A DNA stretch of 64,000 nucleotides. Origin: Desulfuromonas sp. TF. Lineage in GTDB: Bacteria; Desulfobacterota; Desulfuromonadia; Desulfuromonadales; ATBO01. Made by a program: the position numbers and the translations under genes. The DNA lies in the NCBI RefSeq assembly GCF_000472285.1, contig NZ_KI421421.1, forward strand, positions 689,182 to 753,181. The letters are read 5' to 3'. The notes beneath the pieces are model-generated. The model was not told the DNA's origin and ran no database searches. It saw nothing but the letters and a program-made list of their open reading frames with translations. Shown piece after piece: positions 36,944 to 45,642 of the stretch (position 1 is the stretch's first letter; each line of letters begins with the position of its first letter).

Positions 36944-39900
36944 GCGGCCCCTCGGGCGAGGGGGATGGTGAAGGAAAACACCGCGCCGCCTCCCACCTCG
37001 CTTTCGACCCAGATCTTCCCTCCCATCTTTTCGACGATCTCCCGGGAGATCGTCAGCCCCAGCCCGGTGCCGAGCGGATGGGATTTCTGCGGGTCCCGTG
37101 CCTGCTGAAAGCGCTCGAAAACCTGCTCCAGTCGGTCTGTGGAAATCCCCGGACCTTCATCCGCTACGCTGATCAGGGCAAAATCATCCTGTTGCCGGCC
37201 GCTCAGCCGGATCGTCCCTCCCTCCGGGGAGAATTTCACGGCGTTGGAGAGGAGATTTGTCAGCACCTGGTGGAGCCAATCCGCGTCGGCATAAACGGGT
37301 GGGAGGCCGGCTGCGACTTCGCCGCTCGCTCTGATGTTCTTTTCGGCGAAGAGCGGGTGAGTGGTGCCGAGTGCCCTGGAGAAGACCGGCTCAAGTTCCA
37401 TCGGTTCTAGATGCAGGTCCAGGCGGCCGGCTTCGATCTTTGAAAGATCGAGAAGGTCATTGATCATTCGGGTGAGCCGCTCCGCCTCGTTATTGATGAC
37501 GCTCACGAACTTCCTGCGTTTTTCCACGTCGTCCACATCGTAGCGCAGCAGAATCTCGGAAAAGGAACGGATCGAGGTTAGCGGGGTCCGCAGTTCGTGG
37601 CTCACCGTGGAGAGGAAATCGCTCTTGAGACGGTCCAGTTCGCGGAGCCGGGCGTTGGCCTTCTCGAGTTCGGCCGTGCGCCGTGCCACCTTTTCTTCCA
37701 TTGCATGGCTGTAGGCTTGAACCTCGGTGTAGAGCTGGGCATTGACTGCCGCCATCGCCAGTTGATTGGCCAGAGCCGCAAACAGCTCGATGAACTCATC
37801 GGTGAAGTGCATGGGACCGCGGGTGGCATAGGCGGTGAGCACTCCGATCACCCGCCCCTCATAGGTCATCGGTGCGTGGATGAATGCGCTCACCGGCACA
37901 TCCTTGACCAGCTTGGAGAAGAGCAGGGGCTTGTCGATCTCACGGGTGTCCCCCACCACCACCGGTCGAGCATCCAGGAAACACATGCCGAAATAGGTCT
38001 CCCTGGAGGGGACCATCGCTGACTCCGCCACGTAACCCGAGATGAGGCCTACGTGGCTGCGGATCCTCAAAGTTCCGTCCTCATCCAGCAGCCTTACCGC
38101 CAGGTGCTCGAAGCCGAACTCCCGCTTGATCAGGAGCAGCACCTCCTGCAGCAGGGTGTCGATATCGAGGCTTCGAGACAGGGCGTGCGAGGCCTCGTGG
38201 AGAACCACTAACTCCCGAAGTCGTCGCTCCAGGGCATCCCGGCTCTCGGCCAGGGTCTTGGAAACGCCGCCGAAGACGTCCAGGATTTCCACAGCGCGTT
38301 CCCTGGGCCAGGCCAGAGTGCCGTTGATGATCATGCGAGCCGACTGAGCACCGAGGGCGCTGGCCAGACAACGCTCTGTCGCTTCGAGGAGCAGTTGGGG
38401 GGAGGCGCGCTCGGGAAGAGCCTCCAGCACATCCCGGGCCGTCCGGACACCCACGAAGCGCGCCAGAAGTCCTTCCATGTCCGCCCTGGTGGCCCAGGCC
38501 GCGGGCAACTCGGAACGCGAGGCCTCCTGTGCAAGCTTTGCGGTCAGGAAGCTGAAGAAGAAATAGGCCCCTACATTGAATACCATGCTCCAGATCAGGG
38601 CGTGGCTCCAGTTGTCGAAACCCTGCAGCCCGAAGAGTTCCCGCGGCTTCAGCAGTTCTATTCCCCACGGGCCATCCGTCAGGATCGACGCGCTTGCCCA
38701 TCCCGAATCGACGAAACTGGGCAGAAGCAAGGTATAAGCCCATATAGCGAATCCGGCCACCAGCCCGGCGAGGGCCCCGATCCGGGTTCCACCTTTCCAG
38801 TACAGGCCGAGAAGGACGGCGGGCGCGAACTGGATTACGGCAGAGAAGGACAATAACCCTGTGGCGACCAGAGTGTGCGACTCTCCCATCCACCGCTTGA
38901 AGGCGTAACCCAGGAGAATGATGCCGAAGATGACGGCCCGCTTGGTGTTCAAAAGAGGACGGGCGAGATCCAACTTCCCTAAATTGCGGAAGGCAGGGAA
39001 GATTTTCCCCAGGAGTCCAACCCCGAAATGGTGAAGTATCATTGTCGACAGAGCGACCGAGGCAACGATAACCATGCCGGTTGCGGCGGAGAATCCTCCC
39101 AGGAAGGCGAGAAACGCCAGATCGGTATGGCCCCGCAACAGCGGCAGGGAAATCATGTAGAAATCGGGGTCCAGATCTCCCCCGTACAGGCGCCCGACCA
39201 GGGCCACGGGAAGGACGAGAAGGTTGATAAGGAGCAGGTAGGCCGGAAATGCCCACGATGCCGTCCGCAGGTGGCTCTCCCGAACGTTCTCGACCGCCAG
39301 CATATGAAACTGGCGGGGCAAAAGGATGACGGCTGACGCCGAGAGCACGCTCAAAGAGACCCAGGCGGAAAAGGACGTCCCGGAAACCTCCCCCATCAGG
39401 AAGAGACGAGAGAGGGCGGGGTCGGCCTGGGCCCTTTCGAAAACCTGGGTCAGCCCGCCGCCGATGCCGAAGGTAATATAGAAGCCGAGCACCAGGAAGG
39501 CCACCAGCTTCACCGCGCTCTCGAATGCTATCGCAGCGACCATTCCCTCGTGCCGCTCGGTGGCAACCAGGCTCCTCGCCCCGAAGAGCCCGGCGAAAAT
39601 GGACAGGCCGAGGGCCGCCCAGAAGGACGCATCATCCAGAATCCCCGAGACCACGGCTCTTCCTGTAAGAAAGTCGAAGGTATGACCGATGGCCTTGAGT
39701 TGGAGGGCGATATACGGAGTGATGCCGATCACCATCATGGTGGTGGCCAAGGCGCCCAGTGCCCAGCCCTTGCCGTACAGGATTTCGAGGAGGTCCGGCA
39801 GGCTGGTGACACCTTCCGCCCGGCAGAAGGAGACCAGGCGCTTGAGCAGGGAGGGCCCCAGAAGAAAGACCAGGGTTGGGCCCAGATAAATGGGAAGGAA

Positions 39901-40104
39901 TCCCAGCCCGGTGGTGGCGGCCTGCCCCACGCTGCCGTAAAAAGTCCAGGAGGTACAGTAGACGGCCAGGGAAAAACTGTACACCCACGGGTTGTCGACC
40001 GGGCTGCGCCCCTCTTCCCTCGCCTTGTCCGTGGCGTAGGCGATGGCGAACAGGCCGAGAAGGTAGCCAAGCCCGAGGAATGCGACCCAGAAGGGCTGGC
40101 TCAT
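36940..40104 (-). CDS. SSS symporter-histidine kinase fusion (CrbS/CbrA type)
   Basis: A 1054-residue membrane sensor kinase. Residues 1 to about 520 form a sodium/solute symporter (SSS, SLC5-like) domain with about thirteen helices. A helical linker follows, then a GAF domain near 640-790 (LLIKREFGFEHLAVRLLDEDG), a coiled coil, a HisKA domain with His836 in VSHELRTPL, and an ATPase domain with its N box at about 950-954 and G boxes DEGPG and GTGLGL. All kinase motifs are intact. Related proteins (CrbS, CbrA) control carbon use such as the acetate switch. Its start overlaps the stop of the small gene at 40101, and the DUF294 gene overlaps its stop. Confidence 0.92.
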   Translation of the reverse strand: MSQPFWVAFLGLGYLLGLFAIAYATDKAREEGRSPVDNPWVYSFSLAVYCTSWTFYGSVGQAATTGLGFLPIYLGPTLVFLLGPSLLKRLVSFCRAEGVTSLPDLLEILYGKGWALGALATTMMVIGITPYIALQLKAIGHTFDFLTGRAVVSGILDDASFWAALGLSIFAGLFGARSLVATERHEGMVAAIAFESAVKLVAFLVLGFYITFGIGGGLTQVFERAQADPALSRLFLMGEVSGTSFSAWVSLSVLSASAVILLPRQFHMLAVENVRESHLRTASWAFPAYLLLINLLVLPVALVGRLYGGDLDPDFYMISLPLLRGHTDLAFLAFLGGFSAATGMVIVASVALSTMILHHFGVGLLGKIFPAFRNLGKLDLARPLLNTKRAVIFGIILLGYAFKRWMGESHTLVATGLLSFSAVIQFAPAVLLGLYWKGGTRIGALAGLVAGFAIWAYTLLLPSFVDSGWASASILTDGPWGIELLKPRELFGLQGFDNWSHALIWSMVFNVGAYFFFSFLTAKLAQEASRSELPAAWATRADMEGLLARFVGVRTARDVLEALPERASPQLLLEATERCLASALGAQSARMIINGTLAWPRERAVEILDVFGGVSKTLAESRDALERRLRELVVLHEASHALSRSLDIDTLLQEVLLLIKREFGFEHLAVRLLDEDGTLRIRSHVGLISGYVAESAMVPSRETYFGMCFLDARPVVVGDTREIDKPLLFSKLVKDVPVSAFIHAPMTYEGRVIGVLTAYATRGPMHFTDEFIELFAALANQLAMAAVNAQLYTEVQAYSHAMEEKVARRTAELEKANARLRELDRLKSDFLSTVSHELRTPLTSIRSFSEILLRYDVDDVEKRRKFVSVINNEAERLTRMINDLLDLSKIEAGRLDLHLEPMELEPVFSRALGTTHPLFAEKNIRASGEVAAGLPPVYADADWLHQVLTNLLSNAVKFSPEGGTIRLSGRQQDDFALISVADEGPGISTDRLEQVFERFQQARDPQKSHPLGTGLGLTISREIVEKMGGKIWVESEVGGGAVFSFTIPLARGAA

Positions 40105-40292
40105 GGTTCATCTCCGCGAGACAGCAGCCAGCCGGCCAGCACGAGCGCCCCCCAGGCCGTAAACAGGTAAAGGGGAAGGACCGGAATCCCCAGGAGTGCA
40201 CCCGGCCGGTTAAAGGCCCCCAGCAAAGGAGGGTACAGGGCCACGACTCCCATGACAAACAAGGCGGCGAGTCGACGCGAGGGCATATCCAT
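40101..40292 (-). CDS. Small two-helix membrane protein linked to the symporter-kinase
   Basis: A 63-residue protein with two hydrophobic segments (LAALFVMGVVALYPPLLGAF and VLPLYLFTAWGALVLAGWLL) joined by a short loop. Its stop overlaps the start of the 1054-residue symporter-kinase gene (ATGA), so the two should be translationally coupled. By size and position it may be a small subunit of the symporter domain, as DUF4212 is for ActP-type symporters. I cannot assign it to a named family. Confidence 0.75.
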   Translation of the reverse strand: MDMPSRRLAALFVMGVVALYPPLLGAFNRPGALLGIPVLPLYLFTAWGALVLAGWLLSRGDEP

Positions 40293-40343
40293 CCTGCATA
40301 CTCCTTGCTCTAAAGTGATTCCCAGGCTGATACAGCCTGCTAG

Positions 40344-43079
40344 CTAGAATCGGGATGACTGCCAGCGAAGCAGCAAATGCCGGTCGCAGAAGCTCTTGGC
40401 TTCGGCGAGGGTCCTCACTTCCCGTCCCGGTAGCAGCGAAAGGAGGCCCAAGAACACTTGGGCGGCGGCACGGGCATCACCGAGGGAAGTGTGCCGTCCC
40501 TCTATGGTGATCCCCATGCGTTCAGCGATGGCGTCAAGGCTATGTCCTTCGATCCCCTGATGAAGGGCGTAGGAAAGCAGCAGGGTATCGAGAATCGGAT
40601 TATCGATCTGGGGAAGCCCCGCAGCGGCTGCGGCCATGTCGAGGCACTTTTTGTCGAATGCCGCGTTGTGAGCAACCAGGATCGCGTCTCCCACGTATTC
40701 CATGAACTGCGGATATACCTCATCCATGGAAGGGGCATCTGCCACCATGTGGTCCTCGATATGGTGGATTTGTGTGGATTCGGGGGGAATGGGCCGACCC
40801 GGGTTGACCAGGGTGTTGAAGATGTCGGCATTTTGGACCCGCCCCCGGCGAATGCGAACGCCGCTGATGCTGATGATCTTGTCCCCCCGGGAAAGCTGCA
40901 GTCCGGTGGTTTCGGTGTCGACCACCACATACTCGAGATCTGCAAGGTTGGCCTGCAGCAGATCTTCCCGCTCGATAATCGGGCGGGGGAGAAACAGATC
41001 AAAATTGTAAAACTCCGGCTCCCCCTCGATCAGCCCGTCCGCACTGCGAACTTCGGGAACGGAGGCTGCCTGCAGCAGGGCCAGCCGCACCTCGAGGGAA
41101 TCACCGGAAGACCGGGTCCACAGCTCTCCCCGGTTTCTTCGCACCGCCTCTCCCAAGGGAAGAGGCACTTCGCCGGCGGGGCATACCTCAAGGGATTCCA
41201 ACTCGGCCAGGTCGCCGGCGAAAGAACCCCCGATCCGGAAGGTCGTAACTACGGTCCCGTCCTCCACCCGGATGTTGGCGGCGACCGAAACCTGTCGGGA
41301 ACTCCTCCGGGCGATCCACTGAAGGACGCACCGCAAGGAGGCCACCCAGGAGAACGGCTCCACCAGAACAGGGGGGATGAGGTCGCCGCCGGCCTCGATC
41401 TCTACCGAAATTCCCGTGACCGAAATCAAGGATTCCTCCACGAGCTCCAAGGGATTTGAGGGGACGGCCGACCAGCGCGGCGTCTGTGCGGCGCCGGCGG
41501 CCTCCTCCATGACCGTCACCCGCTCGCCCAGGCGATCCATCTCCTCGGCCACCGCAGCGAGGAACACCTGTTGTTTCTCCTCAGGCATCTCCCGGTGCCG
41601 TTGGATTGTCTCGACAAGGAATCGGGAGGTGGCCACCGGCCCCCTCAGGAGTTGGGGCATCTCTCTCAGGGTTTCCTCGAACAGGTTCCCCTCTTCGGTG
41701 GGAGCGCTCAGATCGCGAAATACGAGAAGGAATCCGGCACGTTCTCCATCGGGTCCGGGGATAACCGAAAGGGATCCCTTGAGAAGCTTCCCGTCGATGA
41801 GTGGAAAGACCACTTCTTCCATGGCCTCCCCGCCCGGGTTCCAATTCCGGCGAAGTCGCTTCAAGTGAAAGCTGAGCCGGTCGCTGGGAAAGATGCGCGA
41901 CAGCGGAGCTCCTATGCCTGAGGTGTATTCCCGGCCGAGAATTATGCGGGCACGGGGGTTCATCAGGATGGTCTCGGCGGCCTCGTTGGCCACGACCACA
42001 CCGTCCACCATGGTGCGAAGCACGGTAGCCAGCCGATTGCGCTCCTCCTGCAGCGTCAGGGTCGCTTCCCGCACGCGCTCTTCAAGCTTGTCGTAGGCCT
42101 TGGCCAGGTTCTCGGCCATGAGGTTGAACTCAAGGGCCAACTCCTCGAGCTCATCCCCCGTATCAAGCTCAATCCGATGAGCCAGATTGATGCGGGAAAC
42201 GATCTCGGCGCCGCGCCGAATCTCCAGGATGGGGCGCAGGAATTGATCCGCCATCCGCCACGCCAGAGTGACGACCATTATGCCGAAGACGGCCAGCAGG
42301 AAGGCCACCTGACCGCTTACCGAGAAAAAATGGCCGTATACCTGGGATGCCGGTTGGACCACGGCGAGAAACCAGCCGCGATCCGCGGCGCTCCCAAGTG
42401 GCTCCACTGCCGCCACGCCGGCGAAATAGCTCTCATCGTCGGCCTCAAAGGTTGTCCACTTGAACAAGTCTTCGGTGTAGGGGGGGACGGGAATCGAGGG
42501 GTTTCCCGCCAGTCGGTCTCCCCCGGCCGTGAACAGAACCGCGCCCCCTCCTTCCCCCTTTTTCGACACATCGAGGAACTGTTTCAGGTCTTCCGGAGCG
42601 AAGAAAACCTCAAGTGTGCCGAGGCGACCCCCATCGGTGTCCGTCACCACAACCCGGTAGTCCAGGGTCTTCTCGGAGTACGGGTCGGGGGACGGTTTGT
42701 CGCCTGGAATTGTGGGGCCGCCGTTCGGAACCAGAGCGATCCTTTGAAGCCCGGGATGGGATTGACGGGCCGATGAAAGGATCTCTTCCGGCAAAGGTCC
42801 CGTACCCGACAGATATGCCTTGACCTCAGACGATGCCGCCAGGGCAGCCGCAGCCTGCTGGTAACGGTTCAACTCTGCCCGCAGATGCCCTGCCAGTTGC
42901 TCCGCCTCCTGGGCAAGTTGGCGCCCCTGGTTCTCCCCTATGTCGTTGCGGACTATGAAGAACAGTGCCGTCAGCGCAGCCAGCAGGGGCAGTACAGCCA
43001 GTCCCATGAGGGAAACGATCATGCGGCTGCGCAGGCTTTTTCTTCTGCGAAGGGGCGATGCCCCCTGATCAGCCGTCAT
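40344..43079 (-). CDS. Membrane sensor with degenerate kinase core and DEDDh exonuclease domain
   Basis: A 911-residue fusion. TM1 is at 20-43, an extracytoplasmic sensor at 44-250, TM2 at 255-275, HAMP at about 276-330, and a PAS domain at 346-460. A HisKA-like region (about 465-525) has Gln476 where the phospho-histidine should be (MPQLLRGPVA against SHELRTPL). An ATPase-like region (575-670) lacks clear N and G boxes. The C-terminal domain (714-911) is a DnaQ-type 3'-5' exonuclease with Asp721, Glu723, Asp809, His863 and Asp868 all present. The response-regulator gene upstream overlaps it by four bases. Confidence 0.85.
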   Translation of the reverse strand: MTADQGASPLRRRKSLRSRMIVSLMGLAVLPLLAALTALFFIVRNDIGENQGRQLAQEAEQLAGHLRAELNRYQQAAAALAASSEVKAYLSGTGPLPEEILSSARQSHPGLQRIALVPNGGPTIPGDKPSPDPYSEKTLDYRVVVTDTDGGRLGTLEVFFAPEDLKQFLDVSKKGEGGGAVLFTAGGDRLAGNPSIPVPPYTEDLFKWTTFEADDESYFAGVAAVEPLGSAADRGWFLAVVQPASQVYGHFFSVSGQVAFLLAVFGIMVVTLAWRMADQFLRPILEIRRGAEIVSRINLAHRIELDTGDELEELALEFNLMAENLAKAYDKLEERVREATLTLQEERNRLATVLRTMVDGVVVANEAAETILMNPRARIILGREYTSGIGAPLSRIFPSDRLSFHLKRLRRNWNPGGEAMEEVVFPLIDGKLLKGSLSVIPGPDGERAGFLLVFRDLSAPTEEGNLFEETLREMPQLLRGPVATSRFLVETIQRHREMPEEKQQVFLAAVAEEMDRLGERVTVMEEAAGAAQTPRWSAVPSNPLELVEESLISVTGISVEIEAGGDLIPPVLVEPFSWVASLRCVLQWIARRSSRQVSVAANIRVEDGTVVTTFRIGGSFAGDLAELESLEVCPAGEVPLPLGEAVRRNRGELWTRSSGDSLEVRLALLQAASVPEVRSADGLIEGEPEFYNFDLFLPRPIIEREDLLQANLADLEYVVVDTETTGLQLSRGDKIISISGVRIRRGRVQNADIFNTLVNPGRPIPPESTQIHHIEDHMVADAPSMDEVYPQFMEYVGDAILVAHNAAFDKKCLDMAAAAAGLPQIDNPILDTLLLSYALHQGIEGHSLDAIAERMGITIEGRHTSLGDARAAAQVFLGLLSLLPGREVRTLAEAKSFCDRHLLLRWQSSRF

Positions 43080-43447
43080 GGTTCGATCATCGTTCGGATC
43101 TTCTCGAGCAGGTCCGCAGCGCTGAACGGTTTCGTTACGTACTCGTCCGCCCCTACCTCAAGCCCCTTCTTCCTCTCGAGGGTCTGGCCCTTGGCCGTCA
43201 GCATGATTACTTTCGTCCCGCTCATATCCTCCCGCTCCTGGATGATTCGGCATACCTCGTAGCCATCTTTCCGGGGCATGTTGATGTCCAGGAGAATCAG
43301 ATCCGGCCGCACGCGCTCGGCCACTTCCAGGGCCTCCTCCCCATCCCGGGCAGTATGGACCTCGTACCCCTCCATCTCCAGAATGAATTCAATGGACATC
43401 AGGATGTTGGGCTCATCATCCACTGCAAGAATCTTTTTCTTTCCCAT
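43076..43447 (-). CDS. Single-domain response regulator (CheY-like)
   Basis: A 123-residue receiver domain with no output domain. It starts at the ATG at 43447, after GGAG. The acidic pair (VDDEP), the phospho-acceptor Asp in LILLDINMPRKDGYEV, the switch Thr (MLTAKG) and Lys (YVTKPFS) are all intact. Its stop overlaps the start of the sensor-exonuclease gene. Phosphotransfer from the intact symporter-kinase at 36940 is the simplest guess. It may act as an intermediate or bind the degenerate-kinase protein. Confidence 0.92.
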   Translation of the reverse strand: MGKKKILAVDDEPNILMSIEFILEMEGYEVHTARDGEEALEVAERVRPDLILLDINMPRKDGYEVCRIIQEREDMSGTKVIMLTAKGQTLERKKGLEVGADEYVTKPFSAADLLEKIRTMIEP

Positions 43448-43487
43448 TGGTTCTCCTCGCGCCTCCGCCGGTTCTTCCAGTACTAAG

Positions 43488-43515
43488 TTTATAACATATC
43501 TCATAATTACAGAAA
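43488..43515 (-). promoter_or_regulatory. Possible promoter of the regulator/sensor/kinase operon
   Basis: On the minus strand TTTCTG (43515-43510) and TATAAA (43493-43488) are 16 bp apart, about 40 bp before the response-regulator start. The region up to the symporter gene stop (43516-43730) holds no convincing gene. Moderate match only. Confidence 0.35.
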
Positions 43516-43730
43516 AAGAAACGATGTTCTATGTGGCGACGAGGCGCGGCGCAGCGAAGACAATCGCCAGGATGACGAATTATGCAGAGATGGTATTTCA
43601 TGGAAAAACGATAGGGAACCGTAATGCGAAAGCGCGAAAGATCGAGCGGCAATTCGATTTAAGAGCTTATGGTGCAGGTTATACCGCCTGCGTCAGCAAG
43701 GAACTGATAGTGGTTTTTCGCGGTGAGATC

Positions 43731-45248
43731 TCAGGGCGTATGCACCTCCTCCGCCAGAAACTTTCGGATTCTTTCCGGCGGGGGTGAGGTGGTCAGGGAA
43801 ACGGCAATCATCACCAGGATCACCAGAGGTGCTCCAAGGAAAGCGGAAGATGTGGGAGGAAACAGGGTGCTGATCAATGGAATGAGATCGCCCAGCAACA
43901 GGGCGGCGAAGGTAATGCACAGACCCGTGATCATACCGGCGATCGCTCCGAATTTGTTCGTGCGGTCCCACCAGATGCCGAGCAGGAAGACGGGAAAGAG
44001 GGTGTTGCCGGCCAGGGCGAAAGCCACCGCGGTGATCTCGGCGATGAGGCCCGGTGGGTTGGCGGCAACGATGACCACCAGGAAGGCGAGAACCAGGGTC
44101 GCTCCTTTGGCGACTTTCATCCGTTTCCCTTCGCTGGCCCCGGGATTGATGAGCCGGAAGTAGATATCGTGGGAAAAAGCTCCGGCGCCCGTGATGAGCA
44201 GCCCCGTTACCGTGGAGAAGGCGGCGATAATCGCTCCCACCGCGACGATGCCCGTCAGCCAGGGTGAGAGTCCCGCCCATTCTCCGGCCTTGATCACGAC
44301 AAGATCGGCCATGGCCCGCGCCGTGGCCGGATCAGGTGCGATCTGGTTGTTCAGTTCCCAGACCCGGGCGAAGGTAGCATAGGCGGGGGCACTCCAATAG
44401 AGGAGGCCGATGAAGAAAATACCCCAGATGACGCTCCAGCGGGCATCGCGGATGTTCGGAACCGTGTAGAAATGGGAGAGGACGTGTGGCAGCCCCGCCG
44501 TTCCAACCATGAGGGTGAAACAAAGAGAGATCCATTCAAAAGGGGTGCCGAAGGTCCACGGCGATGTATAGGCGCCCTTCCCCTGGGCCAGATCCTCCAG
44601 GGCAGCACCGTATCCGACCTGAGGGACGGCCCAGAAATAACCCAGCTTCTTTGCGACGAACATCAGGGGAATGATGAAGGAAAGGATCAGCACCATATAA
44701 TGAAGCTGCTGGTTGCGGGCGGCGCCGAGAGTGCCCGACAGGACAAGATAGGAGATGGCAACCGTCGTGCCCAGAAAAAGGGACGCGGTGTAATCCAGGC
44801 CGAAAATCCAGGAGAAGACCAGCGCGATCCCCTTGTACTGCGCCACGCAGTAGACCAGTGAGATGAGAATGGCGATCGCCGCTGAAAGGAGACGGGCCAC
44901 CGGGGAGTCGTAGCGCGCCTCGACGAATTCGGGCGCCGTGTATTTGCCGAAACGGCGGATCTGCCCGGCCATGAGGATCAGCAGCAGGACGTACCCTCCT
45001 GTCCAGCCGATCACGTAGGCCAGGGCGAAATAGCCTTTGAGGTAGAAGATGCCGGCGATCCCGAGAAAAGAGGCGGCGCTCATCCAGTTCGAGGCGATGG
45101 CCGCCCCGATTCCCATGCGGCCTATGTGGAGTCCGGAGACCGCATAGTCCTCCCTTTTTCTGGTTCGACTGGCCAGCCCCACCAGAAGGGAAAGGGCAAG
45201 AAATCCGAACAGCAGCAGGACCGGGGCCAGTTTCAAACCGTCTCTCAT
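43731..45248 (-). CDS. Sodium/solute symporter (SSS family, ActP-like)
   Basis: A 505-residue inner-membrane symporter with about thirteen helices. SSS signatures include ASNWMSAASFLGIAGIFYLKGYFALAYVIGWTGGY near the N-terminus, the YCVAQYKGIALVF region, and GTAGLPHVLSHFYTV. It resembles ActP-type monocarboxylate symporters, and the adjacent DUF4212 gene (45261) supports that. The true substrate (acetate, pyruvate or another short acid) cannot be fixed from sequence. Confidence 0.9.
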   Translation of the reverse strand: MRDGLKLAPVLLLFGFLALSLLVGLASRTRKREDYAVSGLHIGRMGIGAAIASNWMSAASFLGIAGIFYLKGYFALAYVIGWTGGYVLLLILMAGQIRRFGKYTAPEFVEARYDSPVARLLSAAIAILISLVYCVAQYKGIALVFSWIFGLDYTASLFLGTTVAISYLVLSGTLGAARNQQLHYMVLILSFIIPLMFVAKKLGYFWAVPQVGYGAALEDLAQGKGAYTSPWTFGTPFEWISLCFTLMVGTAGLPHVLSHFYTVPNIRDARWSVIWGIFFIGLLYWSAPAYATFARVWELNNQIAPDPATARAMADLVVIKAGEWAGLSPWLTGIVAVGAIIAAFSTVTGLLITGAGAFSHDIYFRLINPGASEGKRMKVAKGATLVLAFLVVIVAANPPGLIAEITAVAFALAGNTLFPVFLLGIWWDRTNKFGAIAGMITGLCITFAALLLGDLIPLISTLFPPTSSAFLGAPLVILVMIAVSLTTSPPPERIRKFLAEEVHTP

Positions 45249-45260
45249 TATGTTTGCTCC

Positions 45261-45581
45261 CTACCGGCGCTTCCGGTATTTCTCTCTCAGGCGGTCGATA
45301 GACACGTTGAAGAGAAAACAAAGAAGAATGAACCAGAGGATCAGGAACTGGCTGGTGAACCAGTAGTGGAAAGGAAAGCCGAAAATGTTCATCGCCGTCA
45401 GGGCGCTCTCACCCGAGTTTCGGGCCAGCAGGAGCTGGAAACCGAAGGTTAGAAAGGCCCATCCCGCCAGCATGATCCAGATGACGGCCACTTCCCTGCG
45501 CATGAACCCGGGCCGGGGACGAAAAAGGTTGACCCGGTAGTCTCCTGACGGTTCGCCGTCAGGGGGCGGATTCTGTGCCAT
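45261..45581 (-). CDS. DUF4212 small subunit of the SSS symporter
   Basis: A 106-residue membrane protein with two hydrophobic segments (VAVIWIMLAGWAFLTFGFQLLL and WFTSQFLILWFILLCFLFNVSI). The NIFGFPFHYWFTSQ loop is typical of DUF4212. Such proteins are encoded next to ActP-like symporters and are taken to be small subunits. The ATG at 45581 follows a strong GGAGGT ribosome site. Twelve bases separate it from the symporter gene. Confidence 0.88.
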   Translation of the reverse strand: MAQNPPPDGEPSGDYRVNLFRPRPGFMRREVAVIWIMLAGWAFLTFGFQLLLARNSGESALTAMNIFGFPFHYWFTSQFLILWFILLCFLFNVSIDRLREKYRKRR

Positions 45582-45642
45582 GAGCACCTCCTCTGCCGCC
45601 GGGGACGTTTCCCCGGAGCATTCAATCCGGCCGGCGTCCGTA

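Noticed and set aside
43278..43787. 169-codon plus-strand frame between the response regulator and the symporter gene
   Set aside because: It runs antisense over the ends of both genes, and its unique middle has no ribosome site or recognisable family.
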